DNA of 64,000 nt from Trichobilharzia szidati (Eukaryota > Platyhelminthes > Trematoda > Strigeidida > Schistosomatidae): NCBI GenBank assembly GCA_944472155.2, contig OX235272.1, positions 14,244,354 through 14,308,353 on the forward strand, read 5' to 3'. Made by a program: the position numbers and the translations under genes. The notes beneath the pieces were generated by a model, which saw only the letters and a list, made by a program, of their open reading frames with translations, had not been told where the DNA came from and ran no database searches. Below, piece after piece: positions 26,301-41,300 of the stretch (within the stretch, counting starts at the first letter, position 1; each line of letters opens with the position of its first letter).

Positions 26301-29300
26301 TTAGATTAACAGAACACAAGAGCCGTAGCGAAATCCACATTAGTAGAGATTACTAACGTAAGAAATTTCGCGCTACTACTACACAGTAGGTTAAGACAAA
26401 GTGGCAGTCGTAAAACTTTAACGCAAAAGGGTGGAGAGATATTCTGGTTGCTGAATATTTGTTTACCAAATCGATTAGGAATACATACAATAAAGATGAT
26501 TCAATACATGTACCAAACATCTAGAGGATTCTACTATATCTAAGACATTTGGACAAGGGGCGATTGGAAGATTAGAAATCATTTTTCAAAGTTGTGGAGT
26601 TAGATCTGTGTTCCAGACATCATCCAGTGAAGTAGTACTGTTTCACTGTGTTGTGGTCTGCATTTTATAATAAACCTGCCAATATAGAATTCCTCCTCTT
26701 TATTGAAAAATAACATATCAAAAGGGAAGTTGATTGTTTTTGAAATTTTCATATGTATTCATATGATAACTTGACCTAACAAATCTACTAAACGCAAAAT
26801 ACACACAAAACTAGATGATCCCGAAAAAGATGATAAAACTTTGTCAGGAGTTAATTTTGAAAAGTTAAAGAATAGCCACCCAAGGGAAAGGATTCACTAA
26901 AAGCATTTTTAAACGGCCAATCGCATCAACCCAGGAAATGAGGAAAGGAAAGTATCAAGAAAGGCGTCCTGTTTAATATTCTTGCGTTTTTTTTCAGCAA
27001 TTCTTCGCGAATATGGTTTGATTTTTCCTACCTGGATTCCTTACCTTGATCTTTTTGCGCGATAGGAGGTGATTGGTGCCTTTGCAACAACAACAAAAGA
27101 CAAGGGACAAGCAACAGATCGTTTATTGAGAAAATCAACAGATATTTATAGATTATAGATTTTTATGTACATTATTATTAGCGTAAAGAGTAAAGAAGAG
27201 TGCAAGAGAAGACAAAAGAAAGTACTATGAAACCATGGCAAGTGAGGCAGAACAAGCTGCAGGCAAAGGAGACCTCGCAACACTCTACCAAACTACTAGG
27301 TACCTATCGGGCAAACGTTTGACACAAATCAAGCCGGTGAAGGATGACAATGGAAAGTCACTCACCAAAGAAGTGGAGCAAAGGAAACACTGGGATGAAC
27401 ACTTCAAAAGACTCCTAAATCGACCACCACCTACAACGCGCCCAACAATACCAACAACGGAGACAGAGCTACCAGTGAAAACCAACCCCCAGACGAAATC
27501 AGAAGTCCTGAAGGCAATCAAGATGCTAAAAGCTGGCAAAGCAGCAGGACCAGATGGAATCCTAGCAGAAGCATTGAAAACGGACCCGGAGACAACAGCG
27601 GACTTGATGACGCCACTACTGGAGAAGGTGCGGAAAGAAGGCAAAGTACCCGAGGATTGGAAGAAAGGATACTTATTCAAACTACCAAAGAAAGGAGACC
27701 TAAGTGAATGCAAGAACTGGCGCGGAATTATGCTCCTGTCCATCCCAAGCAAAATACTAAGCCGCATCATCCTGGAGAGAATCAAACATGCCCTGGATGA
27801 AAACCTTCGACCGGAACAGGCTGGATTCAGGAGAAACAAGTCATGCATTGATCAGATCGCCACATTACGGATCGTCATTGAAAAAAGCTTGGAATGGCAG
27901 TCACCTATCTATCTCAAATTCATCGACTTTGAAAAGGCCTTCGACAGCGTCGATCGAGAGGTGCTTTTGAAACTACTTCACTACTACAAAGGGGTGCCAT
28001 CGACAATTATACATCTCATCCAAAAGCTGTACGACAATCCTGCATGCCAAGTAATCCACAATGGGAAACTTACGGAATCCTTCGAAGTGAGGACAGGAGT
28101 AAGACAAGCTGGCTGGCTACCTACTATCGCCAATGATTTTCCTGATTGCAGTAGATTGGACAATGCGACAAACAGCGACGGCAATGAGGAAGCAGGCATA
28201 AAATGGACTCACAAAAAAAGAACCTGGAGGATCTGGACTTCGCCGATGATGATATATGTCTGATTTCCCACAAACTGGAAGATATGCAAGCGAAAAGCAA
28301 CAAGTTAACAGAAGAAGTATCCAGGGAAGATAGGACTTCAGGTGAACATAGAGAAAACAGAGGTGATGAAGATTCCTGGCCAACACCAACACCACCAACA
28401 GCAACAACAACAGACAACAATAAGCCAGCATAAATGGAAGGAACCTGAAAGAAACAACCTCCTTCACCAACCGACCTGGGAAGCATCGTTTCAACTACAA
28501 ATGGACGGAACTGATGAGGATATCAAAACAGTGAGGATCGGGAAAGCAAGACAAGCTTTCATTAATCTCAAGTCTGTGTGGAGGAGGTCAACAGCCCTAC
28601 TCAGAATGAAAACGAAGATAAGATCCGGATTTTCAACTCCAATGTGAAGTCAGTCAGTGCTACTCACTATATGGATGGATCAGAGACTTGCATTGCGCGT
28701 CCTAAAGAGCATCTCAAACAAACTACAGACCTTCATTAACAGTTGTCTTCGCTCAATACCACTCAAGATCAGCTAGCCGGTCAGAAAAGATCAGCAACAG
28801 AGAGGGATCTCTGGCAATGAGCGAACCAACTCATCAGGAACCGATTGTGAAACAAACAGGCAAGAAGAAATGAAGATGGATTGGCTGGCCACACTCTTAG
28901 AAAACAAACCATCAAGTGAGTGACATCACTAGACAAGTCATTGCTCGAGTGGAACCCGAAAGGGAATCGGCGAGTTGTTCGTCAGTGCGAGAGTGGGTGA
29001 TTTGGAGGAGGTGATGTGAAGAGGAGATGAAAGCATGTGGGCAGACTTGGAGGTTGTTGAAGACTGTAGCAGAAAACCGAATGTAATGTAGACGCACGGC
29101 TGAAGCCCTATGTTCCTCTAGGAATTAAAGGATACAATAATAATAATAATTATTATTAGCGTTATTGTTAGCGGAGAAGCAACGTCTTCTGATTGGTTCT
29201 TTTCTATCATCTCTTTGTGGTCGTTTCTTAGAAAGTTGAGCCATATATCTGCGAATCGTACCTGCGCATGCAAAATCTTCTGTGATTGGTTGTTGAGCTT

Positions 29301-32300
29301 CTCAAGGTTTGACTTTCTTATTGTCTTTTCTCATGACCTTTATTCGGGATGTAAACATTGACGTAAACTGGTGTCTACAGTTTTGGCTAACAGACAGCTC
29401 TCACCATTCATTCTTTCTCTTGGATCGCTAGACCCTTAGTTAGACAAGGCACAACAACTACTGCTGATGTGTGTGTGTGTTTATGTGTTTTTATTTCTTT
29501 CTTTCTTTCAGCTGAAATTCATCATTTATCAGCTGTACTAGATACAATGCACACTTCAAAATCTCAACTGACCAATGACTATGAACACTTACAATGTTTA
29601 CATGAAAAGCTAACACAAGATTATGAACAGCTGACGGATACCTTGAAAACATCAAAAGAATCTCAACGTCAGCTGAAATCAGAACTACAGTCAACTAGCG
29701 AACAAGTGAATAAATTACAGACTGAAGCAAATGAAGTCCAGAGACTAAAAGATGCTTTAGAACAAGAAAGAGGCAGTTTAAAAGGTAAGCTGGTTGGACT
29801 AATATATGTGTAAAACTTGGGCACTGTGGTAGTAAGTAATTCCATATTAGTTTGTTTATTAGATGTATCACACAGTCAGTGAAACAGTATTATTTACTGA
29901 ATGACACAGTTTCGAACAAAATTTATTGTTCATAATCATATCAATTGTGATCACACGACTTTGAAACTTGAGTTTTATAGCTTTCTTTGTCTTCTCCTAT
30001 TTGTCGTCGTAGGGGTAGTAGAATTTTCCAGATATCTGGGTGGACAGGTGTTGAATCATTCCTATTACATGTATTTGCAGTTGATTCAATAAACAAAGCT
30101 TCTGTTATCAATCTCTCTCTATACCCTGTGACATTAGATTTTAAAACTTTCATCCTATCCCATCCAGCCTATTTTATGGTTGTGTAACTGCATGTAGTGC
30201 TATAGCTGAACTATTCTCTAGATTTCTTATCTTATTCGGGTCAACCAATCTAGATTTTGCTAAGTTTTTATGTTCAGTTAGTCTGACTGCCCCTGTTCTA
30301 CTAGTTTGACCTATGTATTTGACCTGACAATCATTGCAGGCGGGGTATTAGATAAACTAAATTGTTTTGTTTTAAAGGCTCTATAGGATCCTTTAGCCGA
30401 CAAAGCTTGTTTCTAATTGAGTTTGTGTGTTTGAATGCCGTTTTTATTCCTGCCTTGTTCAGAATTCTGCCTAAAGCTTCTACGGTTCCTTTCTATCTCT
30501 TGTTTTGTCAGGTTAGGCTTTCCACATTTTTGCCGTTTTAATGTTAGTGCACATTGTGCCCGTACCTCAGAACCTCAGAAGCTTTAGGCAGAATTCTGAA
30601 CAAGGCAGGAATAAAAACGGCATTCAAACACACAAACTCAATTAGAAACAAGCTTTGTCGGCTAAAGGATCCTATAGAGCCTTTAAAACAAAACAATTTA
30701 GTTTATCTAATACCCCGCCTGCAATGATTGTCAGGTCAAATACATAGGTCAAACTAGTAGAACAGGGGCAGTCAGACTAACTGAACATAAAAACTTAGCA
30801 AAATCTAGATTGGTTGACCCGAATAAGATAAGAAATTTAGAGAATATTTCAGCTATTCCACTCACTACATGCAGTTACACAACCATAAAATAGGCTGGAT
30901 GGGATAGGATGAAAGTTTTAAAATCTAATGTTACAGGGTGGAGGGAGAGATTGATAACAGAAGCTTTGTTTATTGAATCAACTGCAAATACATGTAATAG
31001 GAATGATTCAACACCTGTCCACCCAGATATCTGGAAAATTCTACTACCCCTACGACGACAAATAGGAGAAGACAAAGAAAGCTATAAAATTCAAGTGTCC
31101 AAGTCGTGTGATCACAATTGATATGATTATGAACAATAAATTTTGTTCGAAACTGTGTCATCCAGTAAATAATACTGTTTCACTGTGTGATATACCTAAT
31201 AAACAAACTGATATGGAATGGTTGGACTAATGACCATCATTATAAGGACGACAAGTAATAGTTTGACTCGTGAAGTAATTTCCCATATTAATATTTCTGG
31301 ACACAAGTTGAATAGCTTAATTTTATTATATGGGCTCCATGAACAACATATATGCCCCGATATTAACAGGGGTAATAATATAAGTCGGAGCTAACTGCTT
31401 ACTGGTGGCCAGCAGTGGAATCCAGAAGGCGCCTTTCGTCCTATTTGAGACTTATTGCTTACTGAAGAATAGCTACATTCAGTTGATGAATTTGAAAAAG
31501 GATGAAATGCCCTCCCTACCTTCTGGTGGTAGCTACCACTAGAGAAGTATTGTTTTTGCATTCATACCTTTTCAGCTAAATGGTTTCAAAGACTTCATGC
31601 AATTCTTCCCATTAATAAACTTGAACAAAGCAAGAACAACAATTGTACCAGGATAATATGAGCTCATCTTTTATTATTTCGAGGATTCTTCTCAACTGGT
31701 TACAACCTGAACGATAAAAAATATGAATTACATTACATTAAAGATTTGAACATACTTTTCCACGATCACAAGGAGTAATTGGTAGGAAGTAAAAGTAACA
31801 TTAGTCCGGAATGATTTAACTAATTAAGAGTTACAAACACTGACTATTTATAGAATAATTAGACAATTAGGCTTGGAAACAAAAACAGAGTTGCATATAT
31901 ATATATATGTGTATAGAAACAAGGTTTAGCTAGAAAGAGCATAACAAAAAGGTAGATTACGTAACTAAAGAAAATGTTTTATCTAATAGCCAATAGAAAA
32001 AAAGGGAGAGAAAAGAACAAGATAGGGTGAGTCATGTTTAGATGAGAGAGTAGAGTTTTCTAAACAAGAAAAAGGGTGACTCATACAAGTTGTATATTTT
32101 GTTATCACCAGGGCAGTGCAAGATTCACCACTGTCTCTTTCTGCGTACATAGATTTGGTTTAAGTCGTTTGATAGCAATTGCTTCAGCAAAGCGTAGCAA
32201 GCTAGGTTTCTTTTGCTTGTTGATTATTTTGAACGACTTCAAGTTGTCTACAATATGACCAGTGTCCAATAGATGACGCGCAATTGCACTGTTTAATACT

Positions 32301-35300
32301 TGTGGACCTTTCAGTCTCAGGTTCTTTGGTATGTGTTCAGAAATGCGGACAATAACCCTTCTCTCTGTTCTTCCGATGTATGTGCTTTGGCACGTACATG
32401 TAAATTGGTAGACACAGTTGGAGGTAACATGAGGTGGGTATTTGTCCACTTTTGATTGTCTCAAACAACTAGTTGTTTGATAAACACATACAAGCTTGGC
32501 GGCTGGAGATGTTCTTTTCAGGGCAGCGTACAGTCTGCATCTTATTCTACTAGCAGTATCATCACCTTTGAATGCAAGCTGCAGAAAGATAGGCTTTTTC
32601 TCTACTGTGCTGCTTTTCACTTTTTCAACATGACGTCTCCGATACTTGTCGATGAACTTTTGTGGGTAACCGTTGTCGCATAGGCATTTCTCCACAATGG
32701 ATAGCTCTTCCTCAATCTTTTCTTCGGAACACAGCTTCCTTACACGATCAAATAATATTCTCACTAATCCTTTTTTGTAACATATAGGACAGAAACTTTT
32801 GAGGTTAAGATAAACCGCCCTCCAGGTCTCTTTTCTGTGTGTATATATCTTATGATCTTGCCGTCTACATCTCGTTGGATACCCAGGCCAAGAAAACGGA
32901 ACTTCTCCTCTTTTTCATACTCCATTGTGAAGTTAATATTAGGATGGGCACTGGTTTCAATCCTATCAACCCCTGAATCACTGTCTACTTGATTATGTGT
33001 GTTGTGGATATATCTTAAAGGAGAGTATAACAGGTTGGTATTGCATGTATATGTGTTGCTGATTTTACATTGGACATATATATATGTTCATCAGTGGTGC
33101 AATGTTAGGAATGTTCGCCAACCAAGCACTTACTACTCCAGGTCTAATAATCCCAAGCTCACGCACTTCTTATAACCTCCCCTACCCGGTAAAGACAGAA
33201 GGTTGGGTGTAAAGCTAACAACCCTCCCTCCCTACCTAGCAAGAAGAAAGATCCTTAGTGAAACTTCAGAACGCAAGCCTGAAGTCCAGCGTTCCACTCG
33301 GGACTCAAAGGATATATATATATATATAGATGCATCGTTTATTATAGGATTATAATTTATTTTTAATATATATCAATATGTATAATATTTACAGGTGAAG
33401 TTAGACAAATTGTTCAACTAAGAGAAGAAGGCGCCCGCCTTCAAGCTGAATTAAATTCTCTGAATGAAATATTAAATCGTGAACGACATGAAAAGAGTAA
33501 TGCCTTAGAACGTGTACGTGAGATACGTCGTCAATTACAGACTAGTGAAAATAGAATTGAACAGTTAACTAATGAGCTACAAAAATATCAAAAATTAGAA
33601 CAAACCTTACAAAATGAAATGGAAAGTTTAAAAACACGATTGCAAGTGAGTTTTGTGAAAATTATTATTTTGTAAACTGATACGCTATAGCTGAGTTAAT
33701 GTTTTAAAAAATTTTAAGCTTGAGTACATTTCTATTTTATAGGATGTGTTTATATGTTTTTTCAGTTGTAATGGTTCGCATTTACTCTCTCTCAGTCAAT
33801 GTGTAACAACAGAAGGCAAGGGTCAGGCAACAGATCATTTATTAAGGAAATCAACGCATATTTATATATTTTCATGTACATTACTATGGATATTTAAGCA
33901 AACAAACACAGTCTTCCGATTGGTTGTTTCTCACGTAAAGTTAATCTTTCATCTATTTGTGACTGTTTCTTGAATGTCAAATCCTCTATATGTTAACTGC
34001 ATCCGCCTACGCAAAGTCTGCTGTGGTCGGTTTTGAATCAGTCTTTGTTCATATTTTCTCACGACAAATCTCGAGAACGTAAACATTGACGTAAATTACT
34101 GTCTACCAATTTGGCTAGTAGACAGCTCTCACCACAAATGCTTAATATTCATTGTTTCTCTTCTCATGAAATAGTTTAACGTAAACTGTAAATATTTAAC
34201 AGTGTCATATCAAAATCATTAGGTATTACAGTTTGATATATTTGTGGTTTATTTGGAACTCTTGTCATTGACAAATAGGTGCGTTGCTACTTTATTATCA
34301 TTATTGTTCACTTCGGTTTCTAGTGGAAAATTGGGCTTCAGCTGCACGTCTCCACTTGCTTCAGTCTTCTGCAGTACATTTCACCTGCATCCATGTTAGT
34401 CCATACTGTTTCAACTCTTCTTCACACGATCTCCTCCATGTCACCCTTGCACTGACGTCCCACTCGCCGCCGCTTCCCTTTCGGGTTCCACTCGAGCGTC
34501 GGCCTGATGCGCGATGTCACCCAGCGAGTGGCCTCCTCAGCCAGTGAGTGAGTGTCCAATACATCTCCACTTTCTCCTGCATATTTGTTGGGCGATTGCT
34601 TCTTGTTTTGTTTGTTCCCATAGTTTCTTGTTGGTTCTTGTTCTTTCCGGTGGCCATCTGATCTTGAGTATAGAGCCAGCCAGCGAAGACAGTTAGTTGT
34701 TGATAAAGGTGTGCAACAGGCTGTTGGAAATACTCATTCTTTGTGACCCGCCGCTAAGTTTCTGATCCATCCGTATAGAAGAACTGACTGACTTGACTGA
34801 CGTTTGTATTGAAAATCCGAATTTTGTTGTTGATGCTGACTGGGTTGAGTGACGAAGATTTCCAGATTGGTTTCAGGTTGATGAATGTGTTTCTCGCCTT
34901 TCCGATTCTCGATTTGACATCCTCGTCCGTTCCTCCTCCTCGTGTAGTTGAGACAATGCTGGTTGCCTAGATAAGTGAATGAAGTAACCTCTTTCAAATC
35001 TCTCCCGTTGATGGTGATTGGCGCTGGATGTTTCTCCTGCTGCTGCTGTTGTTGGTTGGTTGGTTATTTTCATAACCTCCATCTTGTCTATGTTCACCTG
35101 GAGTCCTGTCTTCTCCAGCTGCTTCTTCGACAAGTTTGTCGGCTTTTGCTTGTAAGTCTTCGATTTTGTGTGAAATCAAACATAAATCATCCATGCGTGA
35201 ATTTCAGGTCTTCAAGGTTCTTCATGTCGGTCCAGGATATCCCTGTCTTCTCGTTTCCCACTGTCTGACGCATAATCCAGTCCAGTCCACCACAATTAGG

Positions 35301-38300
35301 AATATCATTGGTGATAAAAAGCACCCTTGTCTGACTCCTGTGTTTACTCCAAACGCCCCACTGAGTTTTCCGTTGTGGATCACTTGACATGTGTCGTTGT
35401 CGTACAGCTGTTGAATAAGGTTGGTGAATATTTGGTGTACGCCGTAGCACTCGAGTAGTTTCCAAATTACTTCGCGGTCAACGCTGTCGAAGGCCTTCTC
35501 AAAGTCTATGAAGGAAGTTGAGGTAGAGGTTTGATTGCCATTCCATGCTTTGTTCTGTGATGATGATGCGTAGAGTTGCAATTTGATCAGAACATGATTT
35601 GCCTTTTCTGATTCCAGCTTGTTCTGGTCGGAGTTCTGCATCCAGTGCGTCCTTCATTCTCTCCAGGATGATGCGACTCACAATTTCACTTGGCGTTGAC
35701 AGGAGCGTGATTCCTCGCCAGTTCTTGCAGAGTCCTAAGTCGCCCTTCTTTGGTAGGTTCAAGAGGTAACCTTTCCTCCAGTCAGTAGGCACCTTTCCCT
35801 CCTTCCAGACCTTTTGCAATAATGGCGTCAGCATATCTACTGTCGTCTCTGGGTCCGCTCTCAGTGCTTCAGGAGTATTCCATCTGGTCCAGTTGCTTTT
35901 CCACCTTTCAGAAGCTTGACTGCATTCAAGACTTCAGCTTTCATTGGAGGATTGGTATCAACTTGCAGTTGTATACGTGCCTTTGTTGGTATTTTTGGAT
36001 GGGTTGCAGGTGTTGGTAGGTTGAAAAGTTCTTTGAAGTGGTCCACCCATTGCTTAATCTGTCTTTCTTCCTTGGTAATTGGGTTCCCTTGGCTGTCTTT
36101 TATAGGTTTCACTTGTGTTGATCTCTTCCCGGATAGAGATTTGGTGACAGCGATTTTGATCTATATTAATAACAGTCTCCAGCAGCCATTTGTTCTTAGC
36201 ATCCTGAGGACCCCAACTAGAGGTGCTCTACGCCTGTCTAGTTGACTGGCTCAAACCAGCAGTAGTGAAAGGTTTCATGTATTGATTAGAGGTTTCGGTT
36301 TGACTCTACCCCTTACTCTTTCCAAACCTAATCCTATGTCATCCAGCATATCTCTCGTCTAGGAAGGTGGTGGCTCGGTATGTCATTCCCAGAGTGGCAG
36401 TACAAGGGAGGTTAGGTACTAATGTCAATTACTGTACATTTTTAGCTGAAATACTGTGCTACTTATTAGTACTATTGTTATTATTATTATTTGTAGATGC
36501 TGACAGAACTTAGTTCAAAGTATGAAAAAGAAAATAAATCTTTACTTAGTCAACTTCAAAACTTATTAAATCAAAATCAAGAGATTTTAGCATCTACATT
36601 GAAAAGTTGCGAAAATCATGTCAATCAAGAAGGTGTATTGAGGTATTAATAAATAATCACTACTCTTTTTTCAATTATTTTATTCAAACTGCCAATTCTT
36701 ACTTATCCTATTGTAGTTGTGAATTGATTTCTATAAAGGTAAAGTGACTTGTATGGTTGGTATATGAATGATAAATGTCGTGTAGACTCTGAGACTCCGA
36801 GACTCTATTCAAACGACAACTAGGTCTCTTTCTGGATAGAGTATATTATACTTGTGCTGTGGTACTGTAATATTGGTAGACAAATATATTGACCTTATTT
36901 AACAGAAGATACTCCGTAAAAATGCGCTCAGTTCACACAAACAAGAATGCCCGAAGAATACGAATAACCTAGTTTATCGCGACTTGCACAGTCAAAGGCT
37001 AAACTGTCTAGTGAGGTTGTTCTGCATACACTTACGGTATTAGACCTATTATTCATGATATTTTCGATTATTGGTTGAGGTTATGGTGTGGAATTGCTCA
37101 GAATCTTGGTGAGATATCAAGTATAAAGAAGGTTATCATTTATAAATAGTTAGTGACAACAGATAAATTTGATTTCTGTTGGCAATATACTGACTGACTG
37201 GTTTCAACGTAGAACTTTTCACAGATGTGCAGCAGTTCCAGCTGGCACACTCCCTCCATGTAGTACACAAAGCAACAGGAGAGAGTAAAGAGAGATTCAA
37301 AACAGAGATAATAAACAGAAATATGAGGCAAAAGAATAGTGATATGGAAGAACAATTTAGTTTCATGGAATGTGGCAAATCACAAAGAGTGAATACAATA
37401 CATCTGCGCCAGCCATTGAGGACGATTTTGAGTTATATCACCAAGCTATTGGTTCTTACCAACCCCGAGGACCCCAATCGGTCAGGATGTCTGCACCTCC
37501 TTACGTGGCTGGCTGGCTGGCTCAAATTATATGTTGTGGATTCCATTGACTGATGAAGCCATGTTTTGGTTTAACCACCACTAGCCGTTTTCCAGCCTGA
37601 TCCTAAGTCAGGTAACATCACCCGTTGAGGAAGGTGATGGTTAGACTAGGCGTGCGTAACACATGTCCTAAACATCTCAACCAATGTGACTTCACAACCT
37701 CGTCGATTGATTTCCCCTCGTTACCTAGCATTCGACCGATGCCTCATCTCAATATCGCTTACCTTATTATACCACTTCACACGGGAGATAGAACGCAGAC
37801 ACCTATGATCGAAGACAGCTAATCTTTTCGTATCTTCGACTTTCAATGGCAGTTGCTAATAGAGGTTTAATCGCATCCAAATGCGCCATACTCTGTGTAT
37901 TCTCTTGCATTTCTCGTGGTGCATTTTCTCCTTATTTCGTACTATGCGTTATTTCTTTTTCATTGTATCCGCTCAGTTTATGATAAACCCAACTGATGTT
38001 CTACTATAAATTAGGTCCATCACTACTGCAATCAAGCTACTAACTATCTGGGGCAATATATTTTCGATTTATTTATTTGATGGAGGCTCATCGATTAGAT
38101 TCGTAATGCTCTTCTATAAGCTATGTATAACTACACTGTGATATCTGTGTCTCTTTTTGACATAGAACTTTGCACATATGTGCGGCTGTTCAAGTCGCCA
38201 CACTCCCTCCTTGTAGCACACAAAGAGAGAGAAGAAAGTAGGAGAAATGCGTATTAGAAACAGCAAACAGAGGTGTGAGACAAAGGTATTGTAATAACGA

Positions 38301-41300
38301 AGAACAAAACAGTTTCATTGGAAATCATGAGTCACAAAGAGTGGATGCATCTGCGCCAGCCAGACATTGAGAACGATTTTGAGCCATATCACCGATTGTT
38401 TTCAACCATCGGTTTTCACCGTCCCGAGAACCCCAACCAGTTAGGAAGCCAGTCTACACCTTCCTACGTGGCCTAGACTAACTGTTGTAGATTTCATTGA
38501 TTGGTGCCATGTTTTGGTTTGACCGCCACTGGCTAGCTCTTTTCCAGCCTGGCCATTCCTATGTCAGCTAACATTGCCCATTGTCGAGGAAGGCGATGAC
38601 TAGACATTCATTCGTAACACATGTCCTGACCATCTCAATCGGCGTAACTTCACAGTCTTGTCGACTGATTTCCCCTCAATATCTAGCACTCGACGCCTAA
38701 CCTCAATATTGCTCACCTTATTATACCACTTCACACGGGAGATAGAACGCAGACACCTATGATCGAAGACAGCTAATCTTTTCATGTCTTCCACTCTCAA
38801 TGGCCAGGTCTCACAGCCATAAGGGAGGACGGAGCGGACTGATGAGCAGTACACACGCCCTTTGGTCGATAGTCGGATATCACGTCTACTAAGCCAGAGA
38901 CGGCGTAAACTGGCATATGCAAAACTAGCCTTCTGTATCCGTGCTGAGATTTCGTCAGCAATCAATCCGTTGGGGCTGATCACTTTATTTCGGAGATAAC
39001 TGGTAAGAAGCTTTCATCAAATCCTAATTTATGCCTGTTGTGACACTCATCGACAGAGCATATTTGAAACATTGAAAAAATCTTCGTTCTTTTGTGAAGA
39101 CTGAAATACAAATCCCCTAAAAACACGAAACCTATTTTACGTAAGCCTTCTTGTCAACCAGTTACTTATGTCTAACAGTAAAAAGAATGCGGACGAAAAA
39201 TCTCCCCAAGTTTCCATCTAGACACTGGACATACAACCTATTAAATAAGTTCAGCTACGATAAGAGAAACATTAGAACCAGTGAATGTAATGTTAAGTAG
39301 TCACCACTTATTAACATTGTAGCAATTATTTTCTTGACATCTGTCTTATTATTACAAATTTCATCAATCTTATTCGCAGTGGTATGCCTTTTTACATGAA
39401 GTGTATTTTATTGGCGAACGTTTCGCTAATATGCAAGACAGTATTTTCCAGTTTAATTTTAATTTTATTACTTTGCTTTTTTTTCTTTTCTAAAGAGAAC
39501 GTTTGCTATCAATGCATCGACAGAAACAACAACTTGAGGAAAAAGTTATGGAACAGTATCGAAACGGTTCATCGTCTAAAAGGTAACGTTGAGTAGTTTT
39601 TTTAATATTTGGTATATTACTGAAATAATTATCTATAGATGGTTTGTAAGGATTAGTTTTGTTTTGACGAGTTGATCATGGATTGATATCAGCTAGGGAA
39701 CCATTGAAAAAACCAGCACTGGAGTACTGGACAGTTGTTTCCTCCTAGTCTGGGAATTATCGGTAGTATGCATCCGCCACCAAGGTTCGAATCCAGGACG
39801 TTCCGGTTACAAGGCAAGCCAGCTCGTATGCCATTCAGTCACTGGGACCCGACTCGATGACCAATCCATGAATTCTGACTTCTACTGATTCGTGATACAT
39901 TAAGCGCAAACACCAACTAATGTTGTCAGTGGGACATCTATCCTCACACGTGACTGGATGGACCTCACTGATCACGACTACTCACTAGAACTCCAGGAAA
40001 CACCATCCTGTAGGAAGTCACTAGCGAGCATCAGATTAATTTTCTGTAGTTGTTTTTTAAGGATTAGTTTTGTTTTTACGAGTTGATCACGGATTGATAT
40101 CAGTTAGAGAAACATTGAAAACCAGGGATTTAAATTATGGGTTCTTGTAGGGATTTGGATAAATTTCACTTTAGAATTCGTCACGAGCTCGCCTTGGTAG
40201 CGGAAGGTCCTGGGTTTGAACCCCAATGGGTGTCTACTACTATCGATGATTCACCAACTAGGATGAAACAGCGGCTGTCCAGTACTCCGGTGCTGGTTTT
40301 TTCAATGGTTCTCTAACTGATATCAATCCGTGATCAACTCATGAAATAATTATGTCTTTCCGTGTTATGGATTTGTTAACCTTCTTTCACATTCAGTAAA
40401 AATCACTCTGATGTGTTAGTCTGTATACGTGACACTGATGAGCTTTTCCTCGGAGGAATGAAACAGTGGTCTGGGGCTTAAATCACCACGATCTCTGGCA
40501 GGCAAGCACTACTGATTGTCTTGATTGATCACCAACTACTAATAACAGTCAGTAAGTAGTATAGATTTAAATGGAATAATGATTAACTCACTTATCAAAC
40601 ACAAAAAGGAAGAATTACAAGCGAAAACCGACTAACTGGCCGAAGAAGCAGCCAGAGAAGACAGGACTTCAGGTGAAAATAGACAAGACGGAGGTTATGA
40701 AAATAACCAACCAACAATAATAATAACAATAACAACAGCAACATCCAGCGCCAATCACCATCAACGGGAGAGATTTGAAAGAGGTTACTTCATTCACTTA
40801 TCTAGGCAACCAGCATTGTCTCAACTACAGGCAGGTGGAATGGACGAGGATGTCAAATCGAGAATCGGGAAGGCGAGAAACACATTCATCAACCTCCAAC
40901 CAATCTGGAAATCTTCGTCACTCAACCCAGCCAGCATCAACAACAAAATTCGGATTTTCAATACAAACGTCAGTCAAGTCAGTCAGTTCTTCTATACGGA
41001 TGGATGAGAAAGTTAGGGGCGGGTCACAAAGAATGAGTATTTCCAACAGCCTGTTGCACACCTTTATCAACAACTAACTGTCTTCGCTGGCTCTATACTG
41101 AAGATCAGATGGCCGGAAAGAATCACCAACAAGAAACAAACTATGGGAACAAACAAACAAAACAAGAAGCAATCGCTCAACAAATATGCAGGAGAAAGTG
41201 GAGATGTATTGGACACTCACTCACTGGCTGAGGAGGCCACTCGCTGGGTGACATCGCGCGTCAGGCCAACGCTCGAGTGGAACGCGGAAGGGAAGCGGCG

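Noticed and set aside
27235..28263. 342-codon open frame as a host gene
   Set aside because: It is the reverse-transcriptase part of a dated RTE insertion with its own target duplication; no host function is implied.
32105..32764. 219-codon minus-strand frame as a host gene
   Set aside because: It is the endonuclease and linker of a Penelope-like element, continuous with reverse-transcriptase and untranslated sequence of that element.
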